64,000 nucleotides of DNA, taken from NCBI RefSeq assembly GCF_029407905.1, contig NC_073628.1, forward strand, positions 15,033,501 through 15,097,500, read 5' to 3'. A model generated the notes under the pieces. The model was not told where the DNA came from, made no database searches, and was given only the letters and a program-made list of their open reading frames with translations. Made by a program: the position numbers and the translations under genes. This stretch comes from Bubalus kerabau. Its lineage: Eukaryota; Chordata; Mammalia; Artiodactyla; Bovidae. This document shows, one piece after another, positions 33,430 through 45,024 of this stretch; the stretch's first letter is position 1; each line of letters opens with the position of its first letter.

Positions 33430-33572
33430 GCACCCTTTATATCTCGACAGGGTCTGGCTTATAAAGGTGTACAACTGTGTCAAAACCCAACCAATGTACA
33501 ATTAAGACTCAGAATTCCTTTTTCATCAAAAGAAATACTGGAAACAAATATTAAACTCTGGTTAATATGCAT

Positions 33573-34495
33573 GGTTCCAAATAGGAAAAGGAGTACATCA
33601 AGTCTGTATATTGTCACCCTGTTTCTTTAACTTACATGCAGAGTACATCATGAGAAACGTTGGCGCAAGCTGGAATCAAGATTGCCGGAAGAAATACCAA
33701 TAACCTCTGATATGCAGATGACACCACCCTTATGGCAGAAAGTGAAGAGGAACTGAAAAGCCTCTTGATGAAAGTGAAAGAGGAGAGTGAAAAAGTTGGC
33801 TTAAAGCTCAACATTCAGAAAACGAAGATCATGGCATCTGGTCCCATCACTTCATGGGAAATAGATGGGGAAACAATGGAAATAGTGTCAGACTTTATTT
33901 TGGGGGGCTCCAAAATCACTGCAGATGGTGACTGCAGCCATGAAATTAAAAGACACTTACTCCTTGGAAGGAAAGTTATGACCAACCGAGATAGCATATT
34001 GAAAAGCAGAGACGTTACTTTGCCAACAAAGGTCCATCTAGTCAAGGCTATGGTTTTTCCAGTGGTCATGTATGGATGTGAGAGTTGGACTGTGAAGAGA
34101 GCTGAGCACTGAAGAACTGATGCTTTTGAACTGTGGTGTTGGAAAAGACTCTTGAGAGTCCCTTGGACTGCAAGGAGATCCAACCAGTCTATTCTAAAGG
34201 AGATCAGCCCTGGGTGTTCTTTGGAAGGAATGATGCTAAAGCTAAAACTCTAGTACTTTGGCCACCTCATGAGAAGAGTTGACTCACTGGAAAAGACTCT
34301 GATGCTGGGAGGGATCGGGGGCAGGAGGAGAAGGGGACGACAGAGGATGAGATGGCTGGATGGCATCACTGACTCGATGGACGTGAGTCTGAGTGAACTC
34401 CGGGAGTTGGTGATGGACAGGAAGGCCTGGGGTGCTGTGATTCATGGGGTCGCAAAGAGTTGGACACGACTGAGCGACTGAACTGAACTGAACTG
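33573..34495 (+). mobile_element. BovB LINE 3' end with 9-bp TSD
   Basis: From ggttccaaataggaaaagga to the (AACTG)n tail. The TSD aatatgcat lies at 33564-33572 and 34496-34504, giving a 923-bp insertion. Confidence 0.96.
33732..34481 (+). pseudogene. BovB reverse-transcriptase C-terminal remnant
   Basis: A 126-codon open stretch (33732-34112) and a 70-codon stretch (34269-34481) cover the region after the catalytic motif. The YADD motif is just upstream (about 33713-33724), preceded in frame by a TGA where other copies have AGA. The first stretch ends at a TGA consistent with CpG decay of CGA. With no motif A and no endonuclease it is inactive. Confidence 0.9.
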
Positions 34496-34989
34496 AATAT
34501 GCATACTGAAGAATTTAGAGGGAATTCTATCTGAAATTCACAAAAAGTAAGATGGACTGGCGGTGGAATGGGGCTGGATGCACGTGTGATAAAACGAGGG
34601 TACTGAAGCGTCAGCATCAGAATCTAGGTGATGGTTCTGTGTAGCGGTGTCACCTTGCTGGCGAACGAGGGCAGGTTTTGCCCAGATCTTCCCCAGGTTA
34701 CATCGGTTGCTTAAGGCTGGCCATGGTGGGAATGTCAACACCATAGAAATCAGCAAATCATACAAATCAGAGCTGTTTAAATTTTTCATCTAGAGAGCCA
34801 GCTTACAAACACACCACTAGGTAGCTATGTGGGTTGTTCACTGCAAACTTCTTTCAACTTTTCTGTATGTTTGAAACTGTTCATAATAAAATATTGGCAA
34901 AACAATATGACTCAATGTGTTTAAAAAAAAACAGATGTAAAAAACAGTTTTTAGACTTTTGCTTCTGAGTAGGATTCAGTAGGTAGAGG

Positions 34990-36300
34990 CAAGGCATTTC
35001 TAGCACTGCAACAGCTTGGAGAAAAAAAGACACATCACAAAAACAGTGTGGAGAACCACAGATGCAAAGAGGGCTAGAAGAACGAGAATCCCAGAGAGAA
35101 AGAATACATGCAAAGCGAGCTGAGGCTGCTAGTAGCTTTCTTCACTGAAGCAGGATGAGGGCACTTGCTAAAGTCCAGTCTAAGAACAGGGCTTATCATA
35201 TGCAGAGAAGAGAGAAACCAGAGGGCGCTTGTCTGAGCCCTCTGCCTGACGCAAGAGAACAGATCCAGAGGAGTCCCAGACCCTTGGCTGGCTTCCCGCA
35301 GGACAGTTTCTGCACAGGGGTGGACAGGAGCCTCAAGCTAAGCCAGCAAGGAGTGGTGCAATTGCCCCAAGCTCTGAGCTCCTGGGAGATGGTCACACGA
35401 GTGGGAGGGGCTTGTATCCATACCAAGGGGGGCTCCCCACCAGAACTCTGGCAGATTTTGAATCTTTAGGATGTGGAGGCTAAACTTTCAGGACAGAGGT
35501 GCCAGAGACACAGCAAGATCTCAATCCAAAGCCCGGGGGACCTTCGCCTGGATAGCAGCTGGACCTGGAGTCAGACCTCCATCAGCCTCAGGTTCTGTAA
35601 GAAATGAAGTCCTACCAGATGAAGGGCCCTGGGAGGCCCTGGGACAAACATGCTCCAGGTTAGAGTTAGAAACTTGTGCAGCCAGATGGAATTGAGTCTA
35701 GCTGCAACCCAGCCATGACCCGGTCTAAGTTCTCACGGCATCAAGGCGATAAGCCCCTTACACTGCTTGTCTAGCTGGAGAAAGGGCAAAGCCCTATGGG
35801 AAAGTGACCTTTACTTCAGTCTCGATGGTTTTTTATACAAAACGCCTGGCAAACAGCCATAAGGAATGAGACAAGGATGTAGGAAAATGTGACCAAAAAT
35901 CAGGAAGGAAAATAGACAATGAAGCACATCCACAAAATATCCAAAGGTTAGACTTAGGAGGGAAGGACGTTGAAAATAACCACTATAAATATTTTAAAGA
36001 AAATTGAGAAAATGATGGGCAAAAAAGATGTCTGAAAGACAGAGAATCTCAACTGAGAACTGGAATGTATTTTAAAAAAACAAGTGTACATTCTAGGACT
36101 GTAATACCCCAAAGCAAGAACTCTTTGGCTGTTTTAACAGCAGAAGTCAAGGTAATGAACCTCAAGACATGTGAACAGGCAAATAAAAAAACATACTGAA
36201 GAGCAGAGAGAAGTATGAGACATGCAGAATGCAGACAAAGAGCCTAACAAGTGTGCAACTTGCATACCAGAAGGCAAGGAGGAAAGAATGAGGAGTAAGG
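34990..36300 (+). repeat. Probable HAL1/L1M 5' region, sense
   Basis: The best part is 35800-36290: aaatgtgaccaaaaatcagg, aaaatagacaatgaagcaca, aataaccactataaatattt, gaactggaatgtattttaaa, acatactgaagagcagagag. These resemble HAL1/L1M ORF1 surroundings. Before 35800 the match is doubtful. Confidence 0.45.
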
Positions 36301-36359
36301 AATATTTAAAACCAAAGCCTTTATAGGTACCAGGGGAAGATGTATTACATTTGGGTGTT

Positions 36360-36530
36360 CCTGTCCTGGTTGTTACATTTACTGACTATGTGCTACGCTG
36401 GGCAAACCCCATACTTCTTCTGATCTTGCTTTTTCCTTGTCTGTAAAATTGAATCTGTAATATTAATTCCTTAGGACTTTCATAGTATCATCTGTAAATG
36501 ATAAAACTATATAAGGTAGGGTAAAAATTT
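36360..36530 (+). repeat. MIR SINE
   Basis: acgctgggcaaaccccatac, cttgtctgtaaaattgaatc, taattccttaggactttc. Confidence 0.6.
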
Positions 36531-37206
36531 CTTAAACTGTCATTGTCCTCATCCTAACTCTTTCTTTGTTCAGTTATTCTTGGGGGTATGTAATCTCTAG
36601 CCCTAGCATACACAGGTTTCATTTAGGCTGTATCTCCTCTTCATTCTAAAATAATTCCATCTTTGTTGCATGTATCCTCGTGTTTTTCCTCCTTGTGTAA
36701 CAAGCAGTATCTATGCCAGAGGTCACTGAAATTGTCATGTTGAATACTCTGTAAAGGATTTCCCTTCTGAGACTGTTTTCTGGGACTTGAAGTTCTTGGG
36801 TGGAGGGAGAACAGAGGGGACAGAATTGGGAAATATGCCCCTAACACAAGTTAGAGAGAGTCAAATTCACTTAAATTCTTTGATCATTTAGTCTCTAGTC
36901 ACATTAGAACTGAGTGAAAGCCCAGATTCATATCAGGAAGGGTGGATCCATAAGACTCACCAGAATGATGTGCAATTGTGAGCACACATATATATTTATA
37001 GGCATTTATATACATACATATTAAAGTGCTTATGGAACACAAGCCTGGAAAACCTGATTGCAGATGAAAGATGTGTTACCAGGGAAACCAAAACTTCCAG
37101 TATGCTGATTCTGAGATAACCCATAAAATTCTAAACACAGTTTCTGAATTAGTTTGTGCTCTTTTGTCATGTGTGTTGTTGTTTTTATGAAGAAATAAAG
37201 AAAATA
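36531..37206. other. Unique sequence
   Basis: No family recognised. A short AT-rich tract lies at 36985-37025. Confidence 0.45.
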
Positions 37207-37432
37207 GAGGGTTTCCCAGGTGGCATTAGTGGTAGAGAAACTGCCTGCCAATGCAGGAGACATAAGAGACACAGGTTCGATCTCAGAATTGGGAAGATCA
37301 CCTGGAGGAGGACATGGCAACCCACTCCAGTCTCTTGCCTGGAGAATATCATGGACAGAAGAGCCTGATAAGCTGTTTAGTGCAGGGGATCACAAAGAGT
37401 CAAACATGACTTAACGACTGAGCACACATTCA
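37207..37432 (+). mobile_element. Bov-tA SINE, full length
   Basis: Head variant gtttcccaggtggcattagt, B-box-like aggttcgatctcag, BovA body, and end taacgactgagcacaca. Confidence 0.94.
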
Positions 37433-37954
37433 GCTCATTACAAGCAGAGGAAAAAAGATCAAATGTTAGTCAATGGCCTCATAACTAAAAGTACTTTGCC
37501 ATGTCCATACCAGTAACAAATGGTCGACCCAGTAGATCAAAAAGCTACAGGCCTTTGTTTCTTTACTGAGGGGTTGCGGTGGGGTAGGTGGTGGTGGTAA
37601 GACCATCTCTGCTTGTTTTTTTACCTTAGGTTTGTGGGCTTGGAGTCTTTTCTGTCACCACCTTTCTGACCATCTGATGGTCGGCCCTCTGTTCTCTTCA
37701 CCCCAGATATCCTATTTTTTGAGAAATGGAGGCTTCCATCCATTGCTAGTATGTCTCCAAAATTTAGCTACCCAAATCTGGGGTCACACTACAGGTCACA
37801 ACCACTACCTTGGAATACCAAGTGCCTCTTGGGGTGGGATGCTATAGGTCTCTGGCTTGATTCTCTAGCCAAGACAAAACTCACCCTTTCCTGACAATGC
37901 ATGTGAAATAGGACATTCACCCAAGTCAAGTCAGAAAATGCTTATCATAGGAGA
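37433..37954. other. Unique sequence
   Basis: Nothing recognised. Confidence 0.45.
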
Positions 37955-38100
37955 GGCCATGGACACTGGGACAAAAACATCTCAGACACTGAACTCTAGG
38001 AGCTCACAGTCCAGTGGGAAAGACAGACACTTAACAAAGCAGGAGCAGAGTCCGTGAAGACTCGAAGGTGAGAGCCAGTCATGCCTACTGAGAATCAGGG
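37955..38100 (-). repeat. L2 LINE fragment, antisense
   Basis: ggacactgggacaaaaacat, aggagctcacagtccagtgg, gaaagacagacacttaac: the antisense L2 3' region. Confidence 0.55.
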
Positions 38101-38289
38101 ATCGGTTCACAGAGGTCCACAGAGGAGTAACATCCTGGCGGGATCTAGAATCAGGAATAGGAATTGGACAGGTGGAAAAAGCAAGGAGTGTGGGATGGTG
38201 TGAAGAAGGCAAATCCTTCCACTCGGATGAGAAAGCACGAACCAGGCCACAGAGGCACAAAGATGATGGAAATTCTCAGAGACAACATG

Positions 38290-38540
38290 CCAACACTGCT
38301 GCAGCTCGTGCGGGCTTCTCAGGATCACCCCGAGTGCTGGTTAAACACAGACTGCTCCCCGGCCCGGTTCAGGAGTTCCTGCTTCTGTGGGTGTGCGGTG
38401 CCATCCAATGATCTGCATTTCTCTCAAGCCACCAGATGGTGTGATGCTGCTGATCTGGGGGCCATACTTTGACAGAGCACCAAATCCTAACCACTAGACC
38501 ACCAGGGAGCATTGGGGTCACACTTTGAGAACTATCTCAC
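38290..38540 (+). repeat. MER20-like hAT element, interrupted
   Basis: Landmarks: cttctcaggatcaccccgag, ggttaaacacagactgctcc, aatgatctgcatttctctca, gtgatgctgctgatctgggg, and the end cacactttgagaactat. A 41-bp insertion sits at 38473-38513. Confidence 0.65.
38473..38513 (-). mobile_element. Tail-less tRNA-Glu 5'-half retrocopy
   Basis: On the minus strand it reads tccctggtggtctagtggtt then aggatttggtgctctg, the 5' half of tRNA-Glu up to the anticodon loop. The two internal differences are both C-to-T at CpG. There is no A-tail. The flanks ggggccatactttga (38458-38472) and ggggtcacactttga (38514-38528) form a 15-bp TSD with two mismatches. Alternative: the head of an early tRNA-Glu SINE. Confidence 0.65.
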
Positions 38541-39018
38541 TGAAGATGGTGAAGGACGTGTGGTGGGTAAGGCCAGAGTGTGGGCTTTCCTCTTTAGATG
38601 ATGGTTGGTCACTGTGGCACTTGGGCAGCTGTTTCAGAGGAGAGCTGTCAGGCTGATGGAAATTTCAACAACTCTCTAGGGCTGGAGGCAAGTTCTGGAG
38701 CTGTTCCAACCAGGCCCTGGAATTTTCTCATCAGAATGGACAGTAAATTCCAGATGCAAGAGACATTGCAGAAGCAGAGTCAAGTTCTCTTGGTGATGAG
38801 TTGAACAAGGAAGAAGAGAAGGGGAAGGTGAAGACACTTTACAGGTCCTTTTCAAGGGACTAGACAGAATTTAAAATATTCAGAGAAACAGCACAGAAAG
38901 AGAAGCACAAGAGAGAGCAGATGTGTAGAAACGAGCAAGGGTCCCTGGGAACCAATGGGCATAGCTCTCCATAGAAGAGGGAGGAAAATGATAGTTGGCA
39001 CGAAAAGAAAAGATAGCT
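38541..39018. other. Unique sequence
   Basis: Nothing recognised. Confidence 0.45.
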
Positions 39019-39182
39019 AGGGACTTCCCTGGCAATGCAGGGGGATCAGGTTTGATCCTGGCTGGGGAGTTAGGATCCCATATGCCTTGGGGCCAAGAAA
39101 CCAAAACAAAAAACAGAACCAATGTTGTAACAAATTCAGAAAGACTTAAAAAGTGGTCTACATCAAAAATTTTTTTTTCCAA
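39019..39182 (+). mobile_element. CHR-type SINE with internal deletion
   Basis: gggacttccctggcaatgca joins the head directly to the pre-B-box region, so about 30 bases of the A-box region are missing. B-box caggtttgatcctggctgg and gtaacaaattcagaaagac remain. Confidence 0.85.
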
Positions 39183-39324
39183 ATAATACAGGTAAAAACA
39201 TAGCCTGAGGAGTGTCCATGAAGAGGCACAAAGGAAGGAGACATGTGAGTGTGGATAGAGGGGGACCCTGCAGAGGTGGATGGACTAGCAGCTTGGTAAC
39301 TTATGGTGACTTGGAGGCTCATGT

Positions 39325-39480
39325 TTATTTAATTCTTCCAAAAATGTTCATTGAGCATCAAAAGTATGCCTTGTGCTGAACTGTGAGGGCATAGTGGTGA
39401 GCAAAACAGAAAAGTGCCTGCCACCATGGGGCTCGTGGGCGTGGAATCTGTCATCACAAATGCAAAGGGAAAGACAGGGT
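39325..39480 (-). repeat. L2 LINE 3' region, antisense
   Basis: aaaatgttcattgagcatca, gtgctgaactgtgagggcat, gtgagcaaaacagaaaagtg, ctgccaccatggggctc: classic antisense L2. Confidence 0.7.
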
Positions 39481-39788
39481 GTCACGGAGGGAATGACAGG
39501 TGAGATCACGCCAGGGACGACGCTGAAGCTCAGGCTAGATACATGAACCCAAAAAGAAGAGGCTGAGATGACCGTGCGGGTGAAGACCACAGGCAGATGA
39601 CCCACATCAGCCCCAAGGAACTGAAAGGAAGTCCAGTGATGGGGACAGAGAGGTGAGCGGGAGGCAGTTTCAGATGAGGCTGGCCACAGGCCAGAGCCAA
39701 TACACGCAGGATTCTGCTCAAACCTCGTTAAAACTCCTCTCCATGTAGACGCATCTTCAGAGTCATCAGCTTCACCCCAATACCAGCT

Positions 39789-40000
39789 TTGTTGTTGTTG
39801 TTTAGTTGCTCAGTCGTGTCCACCCTTTGTGACCCCATGGACTATTGACTGCCAGGCTCCTCTGTCCATGGGATTCTCCAGGCAAGAATACTGGAGTGGG
39901 TTGCCGTGCCCTCCTCCAGGGGATCTTCCTGACCCAAGGATAGAACCCACATCTCCTGCATTGCAGGCGGAGTCTTCACCACTGAGTCACCAGGAAAATT
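39789..40000 (-). mobile_element. Bov-tA SINE, antisense
   Basis: (GTT)n tail complement, agttgctcagtcgtgtccac, gggatcttcctgacccaagg, catctcctgcattgcaggcg, and head ccactgagtcaccagg. Confidence 0.95.
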
Positions 40001-40019
40001 CTGTTTTGGCTTAAATTCC

Positions 40020-40190
40020 GACTTTCACTAGCTTTGGGATTTAAGCCTCTATTCCTCAGTTTCCTCATGAAAAAGTATCTCCTCCCCTGGGATACTGTGA
40101 AGATTAAATAACTTAATACATGTAACATGTGTAGAACAGTGTATAAATATTTATCTTCAATAAATATTAGCTAGTTATCATCATTATTAT
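40020..40190 (+). repeat. MIR SINE
   Basis: ctcagtttcctcatgaaaaa, ggatactgtgaagattaaat, acttaatacatgtaacatg, tcaataaatattagc. Confidence 0.75.
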
Positions 40191-40829
40191 TCTACACTTT
40201 TATAAAAGGCTCAAAACCTAACTTTCCACCTCTCCCTCCCTTACTAAGGAATATACTAGTTCATACAATCACAAAAATGTTACACATTTCTGTATTAAAC
40301 CCCTGCCTAATAATTTTCAGATCAACACCAGCTTGCTTGGAAACAAACTGCAACTTGGCCCTTGACCTATTTCACCAAATCTAGCTCAGAATAGCCTTCT
40401 GGTTTCTAGAACATTTAAAGCTCGCTTGCCTTCGAGGATAAGGCCTGCTGTGATTGAGGATACATATAAAAATATATTTATGTGCCTGCGGCTCAGAAAG
40501 CAATTTCCAAAGAGAATTTCTGAAGCTGTTTTGAGCATTATACAGCCTCTTGAGAGAATGGATTTTTTCCAAACCCATAACCGAACTCTATCCATCCCAA
40601 TGAAAGTTCACAGCAGTGACATCACTCTGTCCTCTCCCTACACGCCTCGCACTTCTGGGGTCTGAGGGCACGTGAGGCAGCGTAAGGCCTGTGCTCTCAC
40701 TCTCATTAAGTTCACTGTCCCACCGAAAATTCAACCCTGTCGGAGGGAGGAATTTGGCAGTTCCTGCATCTCCTTATTCATCTTTTTTCACCACCTGGTT
40801 CACAATCTAACCTGGAGGGGCAAATATAA
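40191..40829. other. Unique sequence
   Basis: No repeat or exon recognised. Confidence 0.45.
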
Positions 40830-41020
40830 TAGAGTAATAAAGTGCGTGGGAGCAAAGCAAAGTAGGGTTTGAGTCCTATCTCTGCCCCTCGCTAGCTGTG
40901 GGACTATAGGCAAGTTGCTCACCCTCTCTGAGCTCAGGGATCACTTCTGTGATAATAAGGAGAACACCTATTCCATCAGGCAACTGTGAAGATGGAGTGA
41001 TGTCTAGAAGCACCTTGTAC
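40830..41020 (+). repeat. MIR SINE, nearly full
   Basis: gtttgagtcctatctctgcc, cgctagctgtgggactatag, gcaagttgctcaccctctct, then caggcaactgtgaagatgg. Confidence 0.8.
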
Positions 41021-42759
41021 TTTACCTGGAACAAAGGACTGTCACTGCTGTCCTGACAGAGCAAATGGAAGTCAAGGCAAAATGCACCAGATGGTCCAGG
41101 GACACTGCTCCTGGCTTTGTAGCTGTGGGGTGACTCCTGGTCCCCAGCCACCTGCTACTTCCACGGACATGGCTTTCCTATGCTGGTTTACAAGGCAATT
41201 ACACAGCCACAGGTTGCCCGCGGTCGGTCAATGCTAACAGGGAATGACTCTCTTGCTCCATTTCTGACAAGCCGCATAGTGTTCCTGCTTCACCCCAACC
41301 TGCCCCCCAGCCCTTTCCACACCCCAGGGCTGTCAGGATTTAAGGCCAGCTCCTGGGGCTTCAAGGGCCACCTTTGTTCTCCTTCCACTCCACCTGGCAG
41401 TTTTGCAAAGTCTGATGGATCCTGTTTCAAGAAACCCCTATGGAGGTAAAGTCCAGGTTCTCCTTCACACATGAAAAGGCAGAAGAAAGTACCAGGCGGG
41501 TGGGGTCCCTGCAGCCCAGCCAGGGGTACAAGGGAGCTGCTGCACTCTGCTGCACAGGGTTTCCATTCAGAATGAATCACTGGCTTGCAAGTTGGCAACC
41601 CTAGACCTTGGAACAACTTGGCAAATGGAAATCTAAATGGATTGTTCACTGTGTGTGTGTGCGTCCCCAGGGCCATGTGTTAAACACACCTCCCCCCACA
41701 CACACTGAACAGACAGACACACTGTCTCACCAACCAGCTTGCCCAGGAAGGGGTAGGGAAGGGATGGAGTACTTGGTGAAGGCGGGAAATGATACAGTGT
41801 CAGAAGAGATGACGTACAGGCCATTGTTAAAGAGGTGACATCACAACTCTCGTGCAAGTACAACATGAAGATGTGGCACAGAGTTTATCCAATCCATTCA
41901 TTAATGAGGGAAGCATTAAGACATTCAAACTGCTGCAAATGACAATTTGAAAAGTTTGATTTTTTTAATAGGCAATTGAGTAAAGAAAACAGGGTAAGAT
42001 CAATAGGTTTTAAAACCTAAACTGACTCATGTCTCTTGTGGTCACAAACCATAGCCTTTGTGGTTTATCTTCCCCTCCAACAGCACAGAAATTATTTGTA
42101 TCTCTACCAAACAAAAATCAGCCAACCCCTGCCCCCATCAGAGCTGAGAAATAGCCAAGTCGGTGGAGCGCCAGTCAAGGAAGTGGGCTGAGAAGAGGGC
42201 CGGGGGATAATCAGTATCTCTTTCGCTCACTGCCAAGTGTTGAGTCATTTTTCTCCAGTTTGCGCCAAGCTACACTTGGTTCAAGTCCTCTCTGGTCCCT
42301 TTCTCCAGGCACGATGTCTGTTCTAGCCAGACAGTGTGAGACCCACTGTAACCATTTGCTCTTGTAAAAACTTTCAGTCCAAACTGGGTCAATAGCTAAC
42401 TCAGCAACTCCTTCCTGTCTTCATTCTAAGGATGCCCTGGGCCAGAGAGATGAGATGCTGGGGCACCAGCAGTGGTCACGATGCCCTCTTAACCATCAGT
42501 GGCCACAGGGCTCCAACAGGGCCACACCAGGAGCCCCATCCACCAGGACTTGAGAGGTCACATTTTAGTCCGAGTCATGGGCAGAGAAGAGAAACAGCTT
42601 GAAACACCAGCCAGAACTTGCTAAAATGGCCACAGAAAACAGCAGTGGAACTCGTCAAGGAGAACACGAGCTATATGTACTTCATTTATACTAATAATTT
42701 CAGGTTAGTTTAATCTCAGTTCTAAAAAGGAAGCGTCCACACTGATCACCATTCCTCTC
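41021..42759. other. Unique sequence
   Basis: About 1.7 kb without a recognised element. A short GT/CA-rich patch is at 41648-41720. The 128-codon minus-strand frame 41676-41290 has no recognisable domain and is taken as chance. Confidence 0.45.
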
Positions 42760-42860
42760 ACTTGCTCATGCAGCAAGCGTTTACCTCACATGTACCTGTG
42801 AGCACTGTTCTTAGTGGCGCACACAGCAGACACCATACCTTCCCTCGTGCAGCTCACCAA
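42760..42860 (-). repeat. L2 LINE fragment, antisense
   Basis: catgcagcaagcgtttacct, gtgagcactgttcttagtgg, ccataccttccctcgtgcag. Confidence 0.6.
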
Positions 42861-43074
42861 GTGACTCTAGAAAACGCTAATCTTCCCTTACTTGCTTCAT
42901 GCTTTTCAATGGGTTTTCATGCAAGAAGCCCTTGAGCCTCAAACCTTCCCAGCTTTTCCCCCAAAACACAGCCTGCCCGACGCCAGGTCTCTCCACCTCC
43001 ACCCCTGCCTCTGAGGCCCCAGCCCCTCATCATCTCCCACCTGCACAACCAGATTGCTTAAAGATATGAATCAG

Positions 43075-43204
43075 GGACTTCCCTGGGGGTTTAGTGGTTA
43101 AGACTCCATGCTTCCACTGCAGGGGGCATGGGTTCAATCCCTAGTCAAGGAACTAAGATCCCAGATGCTGTGCAGTATGGCAAAAAAAAAAAAAAAAAAA
43201 AAAA
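43075..43204 (+). mobile_element. CHR-type SINE with 23-bp poly-A
   Basis: gggacttccctgggggttta, B-box tgggttcaatccctagtcaa, gatcccagatgctgtgcagt, then an uninterrupted A-run (43182-43204). Flanks ttaaagatatgaatca and ttaaaaaatgtgaatca look like a diverged TSD. Confidence 0.92.
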
Positions 43205-43487
43205 GGTTTAAAAAATGTGAATCATGTCTCTGCAGATTAAACCCAGATTGTCTCCATGGCAGGACTCCTGTGGTCCAGTCCCTGCCTCCCCTTCTCTCTG
43301 CTCCAACAAGAGCACCAGGTTCCTCTGCCTCAGGGCCTTTGCACCAGTTGTTCTCTGTCCTACTTCTTGATTGGCTCCTTCTCTCATTCAAGTCTCCATT
43401 CAGATGCAACCCCTTTCTTCACTCCCCACTCTGGCCCTCTCTATCATATCACCCTAGCCCTCACCATCGTAATTACTCTGCTCTGTT

Positions 43488-43683
43488 GAGGTGGCACAGT
43501 GGTAAAGCATCCACCTGCCATTTCAGGAGACAAGGGTTCGATCCCTTCATCAGGAAGATCCCCTGGAGAGGACAATGGCAACCCGCTCCAGTATTCTTGC
43601 CTTGAGAATCCCTTGGAGAGAGCACCTTTGCCGGCTACAGTCCATAAGGTCACACAGAGTCGGACACGATGCATGCATACACA
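43488..43683 (+). mobile_element. Bov-tA SINE
   Basis: gaggtggcacagtggtaaag, B-box agggttcgatcccttcatc, BovA body, and end gtcggacacgatgcatgca. The first head bases are missing. Confidence 0.93.
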
Positions 43684-43959
43684 TCGTACATCAAGTGCAT
43701 CTCTGACTTCCCATCTCTCAGATCCTGACTGCAAGCTCCTTGCCAGAGGGAGAGAGGGACTGTGTCTGCCTCCTTCACACCTGAATCTCTAGCACCTGAA
43801 GTAGCACTTAGCCCACAGGATGCACTAGAGTCCTGCCTGTGAATATACCCGGAATGAGAAAATGAATAAATTATTCTTCATCAAAAGTCCAAGCGTCAAA
43901 ATGTTCTCCCATGGCAGGAACTGGCCAGCTAAAGATACAAGAAGAGAATTAAATTTAGA

Positions 43960-44060
43960 AATTGAGTGCAAGCTCTGTGAAAGCAGCTCCCATCTATCCT
44001 GTTAATGACATATCCCAGGGCCTAGAGTAGAGATTGCCACTTAACTGGCATTTGCCGTTT
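43960..44060 (+). repeat. L2 3' end, second copy
   Basis: attgagtgcaagctctgtga, tcccagggcctagagtagag, ttaactggcatttgcc. Confidence 0.5.
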
Positions 44061-44207
44061 ACAGAATAAACCGTTACACATGCAAATTAGGGGCTGGCAC
44101 AGGTCTGGGTGAAGAGCCTGCTCAGGCAGGGTGAGGCCTTGCGAGCTGTCCTCTCGGAGCCGACAGGAAAGCCCGAGAAGGATGAGGTTTCCGAGTCCCT
44201 GACTGGC

Positions 44208-44418
44208 AAGTGAAAGTGTTAGTTGCTCAATCGTGTCTGACTCTTTGCAGCTCCATGGACTGTAACCTGCCAGGCTCCTCTGTCCATGGGATTCTCCAGG
44301 CAAGAATACTGAATTGAGTTGCCATTCCCTTCTTCAGGGGATCTTCCTGACCCAGGGATCGAACCTGGGTCACCCGCATTGTAGGCAGATTCTTTACTGT
44401 CTGAGCCACCAGGGCAGC
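44208..44418 (-). mobile_element. Bov-tA SINE, antisense
   Basis: gttagttgctcaatcgtgtc, gatcgaacctgggtcaccc (antisense B-box), and head gagccaccagggcagc. Confidence 0.95.
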
Positions 44419-45024
44419 ATGGCAACCGCCACCACCACCACCCCACCCCTTAAAGGCTTCTCAGGGAAACAGAGGTCCTCTCTCCCAGGCAATGGCTGGG
44501 TCTGGGGAGGGTGATTTTGTCCTATTGACTGCTCACCTCTCAAGTCCCTCTCTCCACAAAACTCCTTTGTTGGGGATTTGGGGGTTTCTCATTGTAGCCT
44601 TTTCTGTTTCTGCCCTGTAATTTCTCACTTATAAAAATGGGGGCTCTGGAAGAGATCTTTAAACTCCCTTCAGAGCCAACATTTGGTGGTTTTACGTGTA
44701 AATGCTTTCCACCTGGAACCAGGGGGTGTTCGGGTCAAGCCTTTAAAGAAAGCACTTGGTGCGTAATGAGAAGGACATCCAGAGCTGGCAAGAGGAGCCC
44801 CCCGGCAGCAGGCGTCCAGGTGATGAGGCCCGAGGTCCCCCGACCTGAGGCTGCTCAGGATCCTTGGAAGCCCTCATCCTGTCGCCTCCAGGGCTTGGCG
44901 CTAGGTTCCTGGAACTTCTCCACTCTAAGCAGAGATGCTACGAAGGAATGTTTGAGGTGGAGGAATGAGAAACATTCTCTGCATGAGCTTTTAAAGTCCA
45001 CGTGTGAGTCTGGTGTTTCTGAAG
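44419..45024. other. Unique sequence
   Basis: No repeat recognised. A 137-codon plus-strand frame (44637-45050) runs into the MER5-like element and has no domain I recognise. Confidence 0.45.

Larger units (their letters stand above)
33430..34915 (+). mobile_element. Old L1M 3' UTR, sense, split by BovB
   Basis: Before the BovB: cttataaaggtgtacaactg and gtcaaaacccaaccaatgta. After it: gcatactgaagaatttagag, gaatctaggtgatgg, and the end ttctttcaacttttctgtat with cataataaaatattggc. The stretch about 34635-34830 does not fit and may be another insertion. Confidence 0.6.
42870..43875 (+). mobile_element. L2 LINE 3' part, sense, split by two SINEs
   Basis: ORF-end and 3'-UTR landmarks: tcaatgggttttcatgcaag, cctcagggcctttgcaccag, tccattcagatgcaacccc. 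After the second SINE: ctgactgcaagctccttgcc, agagggactgtgtctgcctc, gcccacaggatgcactagag, and tail aaaatgaataaattatt. No frame is intact. Confidence 0.72.

Noticed and set aside
43108..43605. 165-codon plus-strand frame with a lysine run
   Set aside because: It translates a CHR SINE, its poly-A, an L2 and the start of a Bov-tA, so it is a repeat artefact.
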